DNA of 64,000 nt from Flavobacteriales bacterium (GCA_020635675.1 JACJZJ010000003.1:62001-126000), one strand, 5' to 3'. Counted from the first letter of the stretch, positions 44,350 to 54,465 are shown. Notes: generated by a model not told the origin, from the sequence alone. Made by a program: numbers and translations.

Positions 44350-45642
44350 ATGCGCACGCTGTTGTACGGTCTGCTTTCGGTGGTCGCGTCGGGCGCCGAT
44401 GCACAGACCATCGTCACATCCGTCGCCGATGGTGCGTGGAACAGCGCCGCCACCTGGGATTGTGGCTGCGTGCCTGCTGCCGACAATACGGTGGTGGTCG
44501 GGCATGCCGTGACGCTCACTCAGAACGCGTCGCTTACGGTCGGGCTGCTGGTGGTGCAGGCCGATGGGTCGCTCACCAGTGTGGGCAACACCGGCCTCAC
44601 ACATGCCGGGGAGTTCTTCAACTACGGCCTCATCGACCTGTACGATCTCCTGCTCGCACCGAACATCATCACCCCCGATGCGGCAAATTTCGGGACGCTC
44701 ACCGTCGCTCATCGCTTCGTCCAGTCGCGTGAGGACTTCGTCAATACCGGAACCATCCTCGTCACCGACACGCTATCCAGCGGGGCGGGCTGGACGAACG
44801 CGCCAACGGGCATGGTGACCGCCGCGGTGATGGACGGCGTCGGACCCTTCCATAACCAGGGCCTGCTGAGCGGCGATGGCCACTTCCGGGTCCCGTTCGT
44901 CAATGACAGCGCGATGGTCCGCAGTGGCATGTTCACCGTCATGGGCTACTCCATTTCGCACGGCGCCATCGATCATACGGGTACGTTCACCGTGACAGGT
45001 TCCTTCCAGATGCCTGACAGTGCTTCGCTGCAGGTGCAGGGTATGCTCGCCGTGCTGCTCGGTGCTTCGTTCTCCACGGCGGCGAACGTGGAGGTGAACG
45101 GCGACCTTCAGCTCGCGGGGGTGATGGTGCTCCTCTCCGACACCCTGCTGGTCACATTGAACGGCGATCTGCTCGTGGACGGGATCCTGAGTGGCGCAGG
45201 TGTGCTTTGTGTGACCGACTCCACGGTGAACCACGGCTTGATCACCGGGGCGATCGACCTCTGCGACATCACGCGGACAGCGCTGGATCCGCCCTTCCTT
45301 GATCTGAACGACGGCCTGGTGGACACCACGGTCACCTTCTGCAACAACCCCTATTGCATGGTCGATGGCATCCCGGACATGGGGGCGCACCGATCACCGG
45401 TGGTCTATCCCGTACCGACCGACGGCTTCTGCCTGATCGCTCCCTTACCGGTCAACGGTCGACTTGAGCTGCAGGTCACGGACATGCTGGGTCGCGCGAT
45501 CCCCGTTGATCGGGTCCGCCGGGGCGATGCGGTCGAGGTGGACCTGCGTGGCGCTCCGAACGGTCCGCTTTGCATCCGATGGAGCGTTGGTCCGGCCCGG
45601 GGCATTGTCCGGACGATCGTTTCGCACACGGGATCGAAGTGA
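44350..45642 (+). CDS. secreted repetitive protein, probable T9SS cargo
   Basis: 430 residues from ATG 44350, which starts a signal peptide (MRTLLYGLLSVVASGADAQ); a more upstream start would precede it. WNSAATWDCGCVPAADNTVVVGHAVTL opens a series of beta-helix-like repeats rich in Gly, Thr, Asn and Val (FNYGLID, FGTLTV, FVNTGTI), resembling a G8/parallel-beta surface domain. The C-terminal 75 residues (PVYPVPTDGF to SHTGSK) look like a T9SS type A sorting domain, though without the usual final KxxxK form. Function unknown; export to the surface by T9SS is inferred. Confidence 0.7.
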   Translation: MRTLLYGLLSVVASGADAQTIVTSVADGAWNSAATWDCGCVPAADNTVVVGHAVTLTQNASLTVGLLVVQADGSLTSVGNTGLTHAGEFFNYGLIDLYDLLLAPNIITPDAANFGTLTVAHRFVQSREDFVNTGTILVTDTLSSGAGWTNAPTGMVTAAVMDGVGPFHNQGLLSGDGHFRVPFVNDSAMVRSGMFTVMGYSISHGAIDHTGTFTVTGSFQMPDSASLQVQGMLAVLLGASFSTAANVEVNGDLQLAGVMVLLSDTLLVTLNGDLLVDGILSGAGVLCVTDSTVNHGLITGAIDLCDITRTALDPPFLDLNDGLVDTTVTFCNNPYCMVDGIPDMGAHRSPVVYPVPTDGFCLIAPLPVNGRLELQVTDMLGRAIPVDRVRRGDAVEVDLRGAPNGPLCIRWSVGPARGIVRTIVSHTGSK

Positions 45643-45685
45643 TCGGCACCCCTTGTTCGTCATCTCCGGTATGCGGGTCCTACCC

Positions 45686-46240
45686 ATGACCGACCGGGAT
45701 GCACGGATGATCGAGGCGGAACGCGAGCATGGCAGGTCCCTGCTCCGCTTCATCCGTGGTCGGGTCCGGAGCGATGCGGATGCCGAGGACGTGCTGCAGG
45801 ACGTCTGGACGCAGCTCGCGGCACAACCGGAGATCGAAGCGATCGAACAGATCGGCGCCTGGCTCCACCGCGTGGCCCGCAATCGCATCACGGACCGTTC
45901 CCGCAAGAAACGCCCCGTGGCACTGGACGACCTGGCGGCGGTCGATGCGGATGGCGAGCTCCGGCTGCCGGACATCATGTTGCGGCGCGACAAGAACGAT
46001 GATCCCGACATCCTGATGCTGCGCGATCTGTTCTGGGAGGAGCTCTTCACCGCGTTGGACGCGATGCCCGAGGCACAGCGCTCCGTATTCGTCGCGAACG
46101 AGCTGGAGGGCAGGACGCTCCAGGCCATCGCCGACGATCGTGGAGAACCTTTGAAGACGATCATCTCACGCAAGCGGTATGCCGTGCAGCGCCTGCGTGT
46201 CCACCTGAACGAATTGCACGACGAACTCATGGGCCCATGA
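45686..46240 (+). CDS. ECF-type RNA polymerase sigma factor
   Basis: 184 residues from ATG 45686; an in-frame ATG at 45671 would add five. Region 2 has RSDADAEDVLQDVWTQLAAQ and IGAWLHRVARNRITDRSRKK; region 4 has VFVANELEGRTLQAIADDRGEPLKTIISRKRYAVQRLRVHL, a helix-turn-helix. Its stop overlaps the ATG of a small membrane protein gene, a common pairing in Bacteroidota. It differs clearly from the other two sigma factors in the window. Target genes cannot be read. Confidence 0.9.
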   Translation: MTDRDARMIEAEREHGRSLLRFIRGRVRSDADAEDVLQDVWTQLAAQPEIEAIEQIGAWLHRVARNRITDRSRKKRPVALDDLAAVDADGELRLPDIMLRRDKNDDPDILMLRDLFWEELFTALDAMPEAQRSVFVANELEGRTLQAIADDRGEPLKTIISRKRYAVQRLRVHLNELHDELMGP

Positions 46241-46665
46241 CGGGCAAGACGATGAACAACGAAATGCACATGGAGAACAAGGGCCATCGGTGGCGGAAAA
46301 GGGTCTGGCTCTTTCCGTTCGTGGCGCTCGCGATGCTGCTCCTTCTTGGCGCGATCGTGCAGTTCCTGTGGAACGCGGTGATCCCCGGACTCACAGGATG
46401 GGCTTTGATCAGCTATCCCAAGGCGATCGGGCTGCTGGTGCTCAGCAAGATCCTTTTCAGTGGTCCGCGCATGGGTCCATGGGGCGGTCGATGGGGGCAC
46501 GCGCGTCGCGGGCCGACACCCTGGATGATGCGCGGGCGCTGGAAGGACCTGTCCGATGAGGATCGCGAAGCCCTGCGCTCCCGGTGGAGGGAACATTGCG
46601 GCCGTGGCCCCTGGCACCCTTCGGGCGAGGAACGCGGAACAGAGGAGAAAGGTCCGGTCCAATGA
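46237..46665 (+). CDS. small single-span membrane protein encoded with a sigma factor
   Basis: 142 residues. A basic N-terminus (GHRWRKRVWLFPF) precedes one strong membrane helix (about residues 24-45) and a possible second hydrophobic segment (WALISYPKAIGLLVLSKIL). The C-terminal half is rich in Gly, Arg and Trp (GPRMGPWGGRWGHARRGP) and ends in charged residues. It overlaps the sigma gene by 4 bp (ATGA) and the next gene by 4 bp. The position suggests a partner or regulator of the sigma factor, but it lacks a recognisable anti-sigma zinc motif. Family unknown. Confidence 0.7.
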   Translation: MTGKTMNNEMHMENKGHRWRKRVWLFPFVALAMLLLLGAIVQFLWNAVIPGLTGWALISYPKAIGLLVLSKILFSGPRMGPWGGRWGHARRGPTPWMMRGRWKDLSDEDREALRSRWREHCGRGPWHPSGEERGTEEKGPVQ

Positions 46666-46997
46666 AAGACGCACGAACAAGGGCGATCACCATCCTGTCC
46701 GGTCCTTCCTCCGTCCGTCCGGACGATCAGCTGTCCGGTGATGCGTCACCCCGTGTGATCGTGCTACGGACCGATGTGCACGACCGATCGGCAGCCGAGG
46801 ATCTGAGGGCCGCACTGGACGACCTGCTCATGCCCGATCACCCTTGGAACTTCGATCTGGAGGACCGTGACCGTATCCTGCGGGTCGAAGCGCCCGGGTC
46901 GATGACGCTGCCGATAGCGCGTCTGCTCAACGCCCATGGTCACGCTTGCGAGCCGCTCGACGATCCCGCTTTCAGCGCAGGCGGTAGCTCAAACTGA
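46662..46997 (+). CDS. small protein with a possible HMA-like ferredoxin fold
   Basis: 111 residues from ATG 46662, overlapping the previous gene by 4 bp. After a disordered N-terminus, PRVIVLRTDVHDRSAAEDLRAALDDLL, NFDLEDRDRILRVEAPG and IARLLNAHGHACEPLDD form the beta-alpha-beta-beta-alpha-beta pattern of heavy-metal-associated domains, but the metal-binding CxxC is absent. Similar small proteins accompany ECF sigma genes in Bacteroidota; I infer kinship from the pattern only. Its 3' end overlaps the convergent outer-membrane protein gene by 26 bp. Confidence 0.6.
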   Translation: MKDARTRAITILSGPSSVRPDDQLSGDASPRVIVLRTDVHDRSAAEDLRAALDDLLMPDHPWNFDLEDRDRILRVEAPGSMTLPIARLLNAHGHACEPLDDPAFSAGGSSN

Positions 46998-48585
46998 GCA
47001 CACCACCAAGGCTCGAGACCTTTCGGCTGCGTGGGTCACCGGCATAGGTGTCGAGCAGCAAGGCCCGGTACATGGGAGCCAGGCCGATCGACCAATGCGG
47101 AGCAAAGCGATAGCGCACATAGCCGCGGACCATCACCCCGATCATCAGGTCCCGGAATTGCTGATCCCGGAGGTCCGTATAGCCGTCCTGCGACGTATTG
47201 GGCAGCTCCCCGCGCCGGCCGATCAACAGTCCCACCGTGGGACCGGCCCGCAGACCGAAGGACCAGGGTCCATGCCCGCCATGCACATCGAACAGCACCG
47301 GGATCTCGAGATACCCGATCACGTTCGTGCGGGTGCGGGCCTCCAGGCCGACATCGCGGTGAACGATCGTATCCACCTGTGTGTCCAGCACCATCACGGT
47401 GGTGTCGATCCACTCCGTGACGTAGTAGGTGACACCGCCCTGCATGATCGTATCGACCACGCCGATCACCGTGGTGTCCACCGTGGTGAGCGAGTAGGTG
47501 TTCTTCAATTCCGTGGTCTCGGTTACGATCTCCGACCGGTCCAGGTGCTCCGTGTACGATGCATAGTGCAGCCCCGTTCCCCATCCGAACTTTTCGCCCA
47601 TGTGCATCGCCTCCGCACCGAACGTCATCCCCAGGCCGCCGCGCAACGCATCACCCTGATCGGCCAGGCTGCCGCCGTAGCCATTGAAGGTGGCTCCGGG
47701 CCCGCCGAACAACGTGAGTTCCCACGATGATCCCAAGGTGCCCTCCGGACGCGGTGCCACGATGGCGGAACTGTCCACCTTCGTGTCGGTATCCATCCGG
47801 GCCACACTGTCCGCGACAAGGGTCTCTCCGTACCGCACGGGGACCTGTTCGGAGACCGGGATCTCGGCCGATGACGTCGCAGTGCCGGGCGTTGGTGTCG
47901 GTTCCATTTTCACCTCGGACGACGGGATCCGCGGACCGCTCGGAGCGACCGGCTCCGATGCTGTCGGTGCTTCATCCTCCGGTACGTCACTGTTGACGTT
48001 CACCGGAGTTCGGTCCGTGCGTTGATCATCGGATCGTGCCTCCGCGGTCACGGCCGGAGGTGTATCGGCAGCGACCGTCACGGATGTTCGCGGATCCGGT
48101 GCGGTGGGTGTCGTACCGGCGTCCTCCCCATCCGTGACCGTCCGGGTCGTGTGTGACACCACGCGATCCGTCATTCCACTGGTTCGCGCCTCGGGCAGGT
48201 CCGTTCGTGGCTGATCATATCCCTCCTGTTGCGTCGTTCCTCGGGCCGGTTCCACCTGCTGCCGCGCGGTCGGATCGTTCTCGTGGGAGATCATCGGCGA
48301 TGTGGGCACGGTCGGTGCCACTGCCTCGTGCGGACGCGCGTCCGGTCGTGCATCCGCCACGCTCCTGGCCTCGGTCGTGGATGCGTGCGGACGGCCGATC
48401 CACCAGAGGACCCCGCCCGACAGAAGCACCGCGATGATGGCGAGGCTCCAGTACAACCCCTTGCGGTCGCGGCGACGCGCATCCAGGAGCGTTTCCATGC
48501 GTTCCCAATCGGCCTCCTGGAAGGAGAACTGCCGTTCGTCCAGCTTGCGGCGGGCCAGATCGTCGAATTGTTCCAGGTCCTTCAT
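46972..48585 (-). CDS. protein joining an inner-membrane helix to an outer-membrane beta-barrel-like domain
   Basis: 537 residues. The first 40 residues are charged and cytoplasmic-looking (FDDLARRKLDERQFSFQEADWERME), then comes a membrane helix (about 43-64, LYWSLAIIAVLLSGGVLWW). Residues 65 to about 280 are a low-complexity Thr/Pro/Ala/Asp-rich spacer. From about 285 (SSWELTLFGGPGATFNGYGG) to the C-terminus (GGVLSLSYRLR) the sequence has the alternating strands and terminal aromatic/Arg pattern of porin-family outer-membrane proteins. The upstream ECF sigma gene overlaps it by 4 bp, so the N-terminal part may act as an anti-sigma-like anchor. Function unknown. Confidence 0.8.
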   Translation of the reverse strand: MKDLEQFDDLARRKLDERQFSFQEADWERMETLLDARRRDRKGLYWSLAIIAVLLSGGVLWWIGRPHASTTEARSVADARPDARPHEAVAPTVPTSPMISHENDPTARQQVEPARGTTQQEGYDQPRTDLPEARTSGMTDRVVSHTTRTVTDGEDAGTTPTAPDPRTSVTVAADTPPAVTAEARSDDQRTDRTPVNVNSDVPEDEAPTASEPVAPSGPRIPSSEVKMEPTPTPGTATSSAEIPVSEQVPVRYGETLVADSVARMDTDTKVDSSAIVAPRPEGTLGSSWELTLFGGPGATFNGYGGSLADQGDALRGGLGMTFGAEAMHMGEKFGWGTGLHYASYTEHLDRSEIVTETTELKNTYSLTTVDTTVIGVVDTIMQGGVTYYVTEWIDTTVMVLDTQVDTIVHRDVGLEARTRTNVIGYLEIPVLFDVHGGHGPWSFGLRAGPTVGLLIGRRGELPNTSQDGYTDLRDQQFRDLMIGVMVRGYVRYRFAPHWSIGLAPMYRALLLDTYAGDPRSRKVSSLGGVLSLSYRLR

Positions 48586-49154
48586 CGCAGTTGCGTGTTT
48601 AGCGGGCGCGTCCGTGCCTCACGGCCGATTGCCTCCCGCAGGAGCTGACGGGCATGGCTCACATGCCATTTCGAAGTGCCTTCACTGATGGACAGCAGCT
48701 GCGCGATCTCGGCATGCGCGTATCCATCGATGGCGAACAGGTTGAACACGTTCCTCGTCATGGCCGGCAGCCTTGTAAGCAGTTCATTGAAGGCTTCCGC
48801 CTCCATTTCGCGGAGGTACTCATTGGTCTCGGCGAGCGGAACGTCCTCCACCGCCACCAGGCCGTTCTCATGCATCCGGCGGTCCTTCGATCTGCGGTAT
48901 GCATCGATCACCGTGTTGATGGTGATGCGCCGCACCCAGGGTTCGAACGGCACATGGGCGGGTCTGTTCTTCAGGTTGTCCAGCACCTTCAGGAACCCCT
49001 GGTTCATCAGAGCGGCGGCTTCCTGCCGATCTTTTTCGTAGCGTGTGCAGATGGCGAGCATGAGCGGATGCAGGACCTTGTAGAGCGCGTATTGGGCGCG
49101 CCGTTCGCCGCGGATGCAGGCTGTGATCAGGTCCTTGGTGACCATGGGCGTCAT
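48582..49154 (-). CDS. ECF-type RNA polymerase sigma factor
   Basis: 190 residues; an ATG at 49145 is an alternative start. Region 2: LMNQGFLKVLDNLKNRPAHVPFEPWVRRITINTVIDAYRR. Region 4: FNLFAIDGYAHAEIAQLLSISEGTSKWHVSHARQLLREAI, where EGTSKWH is typical of Bacteroidota sigma factors preceding membrane-anchored porin-like proteins. The stop overlaps the ATG of the 46972-48585 gene, so the two are a translationally coupled pair. Confidence 0.9.
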   Translation of the reverse strand: MTPMVTKDLITACIRGERRAQYALYKVLHPLMLAICTRYEKDRQEAAALMNQGFLKVLDNLKNRPAHVPFEPWVRRITINTVIDAYRRSKDRRMHENGLVAVEDVPLAETNEYLREMEAEAFNELLTRLPAMTRNVFNLFAIDGYAHAEIAQLLSISEGTSKWHVSHARQLLREAIGREARTRPLNTQLR

Positions 49155-49205
49155 GTGCGGCAGGGCGGCCCAGAAGGACCGCCCCGCGCACGCTGATGTT
49201 CCAAC

Positions 49206-51242
49206 TTACTTCGTCCGCACGAAGCGCTGGCCGATGCTGGCACGGTCCGTCGAGATCCGCACCATGTACATGCCCGCCCCCAGGTCCTGGGTCGGTATGC
49301 GGACAAGGTTCCTGCCGCTCACGAGCGTCGCGCTCTCCGTGCGCACGATGCGTCCCTCGAGGTCGAGCACCTCCACCCAGGCCGGACCGTGCATGTCGCT
49401 GATGAACGCGACGTTCAGCAGGTCCTCCACCGGGTTCGGCCAGGTAACGATCCCGTCCAGCATGGCCTCTTCCTGGATGCCGGTGGCGTTCGGGTCGAGG
49501 ATGTTGATCGTGAAGCCCGAGCTTGCGCGCTCCTCACCGGCCAGCACGAGACCGGTGTACATCCCGTTGCCATCCACCGAGATCGAATCGCAGTACGTGT
49601 CCGAGCAACCGGCCCCATCATCAATGGTCAGGCAAAGCTGGTAGGGTCCACCGGTGTTGTAGTAGTGCGTCGGGAAGGGATCGGTCGACGAGGTGCCGTC
49701 ACCGAAGTTCCAGAAGAAGCTGTACGTACCACTGCCTCCGCTGCTCAGGTTCCAGATCCAAAGCACGTTGGGGATCGGCATCGGGCCGTTCAGGCTGTCG
49801 TTGTCCCACGCCTGCAAGACCCAGAAGTCGGCCTCGCACGGGATGTTGTTGCCGCCGACACAATTGCAGTTCGCGTCCCAGGTATCGTTGGTGGTGATCG
49901 GATTGCCGTCGTCGCAGGGCGTGCCGGGCAGCGCGTTGCCGTTCAGTACGCCGTTGCAGTCGTAGAAGCCCACGGGCACGCCCACGCACAGGCAGGCGGC
50001 GCTCCAGGTGTCCATCACCGTGGTGGAGTCCCCGTCGTCGCAGGGGGTTCCGGGCAGGTTCGGCCCATTGGCCAACCCGAGGCAGTCGTAGTACACATTG
50101 TTGGTGTCCAGGCAGATGCAATTCGGGCTCCAGAGGCCGGTCAACCAGGTCAGCCCGCTGTCCGGCGTGTACAGGCAGGGCGTACCCGGCAGGTCCGTAC
50201 CACCTGGCACGCCGAGGCAGTCGATGATGCTGTTGGGCTGGCAGATGCAATTGTTGTCCCATACACCGGTGAAGATCCCGCCGAACGCGGTGTCGATGCA
50301 GGCCGTGCCCGGAAGCGCAGTGCCGCCCGGAATGCCCAGGCAGTCCACGTTGCCGCCACCCTGGCCCACGCACTGGCAATTGGCCGTCCAGGTGTCATTG
50401 GTGGTGTTCGGGTCGCCATCATCGCAGGGCGTGCCCGCCGTGTTGGGTCCCCACAGCACACCGAGGCAGTCGAACCAGATCGGCGCGGTGGAGATCATGC
50501 CCATGCTGTCCACGGCGATCGTGTCGCAAAGGACATCGGTGCAATTTCCTCCGTCCGCCGAGATGGTCAGGCAGATGCCATAGACACCCGGAGCACTGAA
50601 GGTGAAGGAGGGGTTCGAAGCGGTGCTGGTGGAACCGTCGGGCAGCCACCAGGAGTAGGTGATCGGCGGCGTGCCGGTGCTCTGGTTGGCGGTCCAGATC
50701 TGCCAGGGTACGGGTTGGTTGCCGTTCATCGCCTGCATCACCGTGAAGGCCGCCTCGCAAGGCGGGTTCACCGGATTGCCGATGCAGACACAGTTCGCCG
50801 TCCAGGTATCACCGTTCGTGTTCGGATCACCGTCATCGCATGGTGTGCCGGGCAGGTTCGGGCCGTTCGGGATGCCCAAACAATCCACATTGCCGCTTCC
50901 GCAGGCGATGTTCAGATATACAAAGGCCGTATCGTTCACGCCGTTGAAGCCAACGGAATCGAAGGCCGAGGCGATCGCGCCTTGGCAGGGTACCGAGGCG
51001 GTGACATTGCACAATGCGGCGTCCACGTCCACCATGAGGTTGAAGGCGCAATTCGATGTCAATGTCACGTACATGTCGATGGTGGGGAAGAAGATCCCCT
51101 GGTCCACCTGGATGTGAACGCTATCACCAGGTGTGCAGGGGATCACCGTTCCGGAGATGTAGATCGAATTGGTCTGGGCCAGCGATGTCGAAGCGATCAC
51201 CGTGGCGAGTCCCAGACCCAGTTGTCGAAGTGTTGTTCTCAT
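49206..51242 (-). CDS. secreted Cys-rich repeat and PKD protein with T9SS type A sorting domain
   Basis: 678 residues from ATG 51242 with a signal peptide (LGLGLATVIASTSLAQ). The body contains six copies of a Cys-rich repeat of 35-42 residues with core DCLGxxNGxxLPGTPCDDG and a second Cys-x-Cys pair. A PKD-like domain follows the first repeat (about 175-255), and another follows the sixth. The C-terminus (TWPNPVEDLLNVAFI to FVRTK) is a standard T9SS sorting domain. It would be exported by the T9SS and cleaved by PorU. Function unknown; adhesion is plausible. Confidence 0.85.
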   Translation of the reverse strand: MRTTLRQLGLGLATVIASTSLAQTNSIYISGTVIPCTPGDSVHIQVDQGIFFPTIDMYVTLTSNCAFNLMVDVDAALCNVTASVPCQGAIASAFDSVGFNGVNDTAFVYLNIACGSGNVDCLGIPNGPNLPGTPCDDGDPNTNGDTWTANCVCIGNPVNPPCEAAFTVMQAMNGNQPVPWQIWTANQSTGTPPITYSWWLPDGSTSTASNPSFTFSAPGVYGICLTISADGGNCTDVLCDTIAVDSMGMISTAPIWFDCLGVLWGPNTAGTPCDDGDPNTTNDTWTANCQCVGQGGGNVDCLGIPGGTALPGTACIDTAFGGIFTGVWDNNCICQPNSIIDCLGVPGGTDLPGTPCLYTPDSGLTWLTGLWSPNCICLDTNNVYYDCLGLANGPNLPGTPCDDGDSTTVMDTWSAACLCVGVPVGFYDCNGVLNGNALPGTPCDDGNPITTNDTWDANCNCVGGNNIPCEADFWVLQAWDNDSLNGPMPIPNVLWIWNLSSGGSGTYSFFWNFGDGTSSTDPFPTHYYNTGGPYQLCLTIDDGAGCSDTYCDSISVDGNGMYTGLVLAGEERASSGFTINILDPNATGIQEEAMLDGIVTWPNPVEDLLNVAFISDMHGPAWVEVLDLEGRIVRTESATLVSGRNLVRIPTQDLGAGMYMVRISTDRASIGQRFVRTK
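49842..50891 (-). repeat. six Cys-rich repeats (DCxGxxxGxxxPGTxC) within the T9SS protein
   Basis: Repeats begin DCLGIPNG, DCLGVLWG, DCLGIPGG, DCLGVPGG, DCLGLANG and DCNGVLNG. Each has Cys after the first Asp, PGTPC or a variant 10-12 residues later, and a Cys-x-Cys near its end. Repeats 1, 2, 5 and 6 contain CDDGDPNT-like acidic segments; repeats 3 and 4 replace them with hydrophobic or aromatic sequence. The long PKD insertion separates repeat 1 from the rest. Confidence 0.85.
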
Positions 51243-51362
51243 GGTCTTCAAGGTTGGTCCATTCGGGTTCTCATGGACATACACGCAGCGATCACCTCGG
51301 AGGTTGGGTCGGAACGTGAAAAGATCGCTTCCGATCCGGGGCAGGACCGTAAAGCTACCCGA

Positions 51363-52091
51363 TCAGCCGGCGTGGTGTGTGGGCACGTGGTGTGCGAAGG
51401 TCATGCGCAGCCAGTGCTGCTGGACATCGTGTTCCCGGAGGAGCCACATGTAGCCGATCTCCAGGTCCAGGTCATGGGATACGCGTTGGACCACACCACC
51501 AAAGGCACGGAACTGGTCGAAGCCGGGTTCCACCGCATCCCCCCAGGCGCGCCACAGGCCCTCGATGGCCAGGCGCAGGCCCGTGAGCAGGTGGCCCTCC
51601 TCATCGCGTCGGAACGCCAGATCGTCCTGAAGGAGCGACCGAACACGTGCTGCGCGGACCAACGTCGTTCCGGTCTCTCCCGGCGGGTCGGCGGAAATGG
51701 ACCGGTATTCCCCGCGAAGGCGGAGCAGCAAGGGACGGTGGGGCAGGGCCGGTCGGAACGACCATGCCACATGCGGCCGCCATTCCTGCACCTGCAACTG
51801 GTCCGTGCGGGTCAGGCCCGCGTCCAGAAAGAGCGCGCCCGCCGCCACCGCATGGGCTTCGCCCAGGTGGCGCTGGACCTCCGTGCGGAACAGCAGTTGC
51901 TGGAACCTGCCGGGGTCCGGGGCCATTTCAACGCGCAGATCGGGTTCGAACCGGAGCGTCCAATGCGGATGCAGGGGCACCTGCAGGATGTAGCGGAACC
52001 ACAGGTTCCCTGTGGTCTGGGCGGACGATCGCCCGCTGACGAAGGCCAGCAACAACAGAGCCGCGGGCAAGGTAGGTGCGCCGCGTGCCAT
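51363..52091 (-). CDS. DUF2490 domain outer-membrane protein
   Basis: 242 residues with a signal peptide (LPAALLLLAFVSGRSSAQ). TTGNLWFRYILQVPLHPHWTLRFEPDLR is the start of DUF2490, a predicted outer-membrane beta-barrel family that is widespread in Bacteroidota. Alternating strands run to the end. It starts 3 bp after urocanate hydratase on the same strand and so may be cotranscribed with hutU, although no functional link is known. Its product and substrate are unknown. Confidence 0.8.
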   Translation of the reverse strand: MARGAPTLPAALLLLAFVSGRSSAQTTGNLWFRYILQVPLHPHWTLRFEPDLRVEMAPDPGRFQQLLFRTEVQRHLGEAHAVAAGALFLDAGLTRTDQLQVQEWRPHVAWSFRPALPHRPLLLRLRGEYRSISADPPGETGTTLVRAARVRSLLQDDLAFRRDEEGHLLTGLRLAIEGLWRAWGDAVEPGFDQFRAFGGVVQRVSHDLDLEIGYMWLLREHDVQQHWLRMTFAHHVPTHHAG

Positions 52092-52094
52092 CGT

Positions 52095-54134
<2,040 letters not shown>

Positions 54135-54218
54135 CGCCGCGAAGTTCGGGGCTGGAAGGGGATGGGTGGCGAAGCCCCGGCCGCCGGTCCGAAGTGAAGG
54201 GCGAGAAGGATCGTGTGC

Positions 54219-54297
54219 GGTCAACCCGCGGAATGCTGGGGAGGCCGGCAGCAGCGGGACCGGGCCCTGAGCAGCGTTGTCATTCCGCGTTGACCAC
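54219..54297. repeat. 79-bp attC-like inverted repeat
   Basis: GGTCAAC (54219-54225), a CC bulge and GCGGAATG (54228-54235) pair perfectly with CATTCCGC (54281-54288) and GTTGACC (54289-54295): 15 bp of stem with one 2-nt bulge around a 45-nt GC-rich middle. Paired 7-bp R boxes of the RYYYAAC/GTTRRRY type, inner L boxes and an asymmetric spacer are the attC layout, though GTTGACC departs from GTTRRRY at one base. A REP-type element or a plain terminator is the alternative. Confidence 0.5.
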
Positions 54298-54333
54298 TGT
54301 TCCGCAGGGAAGCATGCAGTGAAGGGGAATTGT

Positions 54334-54465
54334 GGTCAACGGCCGTGTGTATGGCTTGTGGCGGTTTTGGGACACGCTATTGTCCAATGAAACCGAATGC
54401 TTATTAGGTGCTAAATACTTCATATATAGATATCAGCCGCCATAAGCTATACACGATGTTATGTG
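54334..54465 (-). repeat. 132-bp attC-like hairpin downstream of the AT-rich gene
   Basis: Plus-strand 54347-54364 and 54437-54454 form an 18-bp stem: 16 Watson-Crick pairs plus two G-T wobbles, enclosing 72 nt. Outside the stem lie GGTCAAC (54334-54340) and GTTATGTG (54458-54465), which do not pair with each other. In integrons the R'' box belongs to the cassette and the R' box to the next site, so an unmatched pair is expected after insertion. Size is within the attC range. Confidence 0.55.

Noticed and set aside
49842..50891. Repeated DNA resembling a CRISPR array or tandem satellite
   Set aside because: The units are 35-42 codons long, in frame and divergent; they encode protein repeats, not short identical repeats with spacers.
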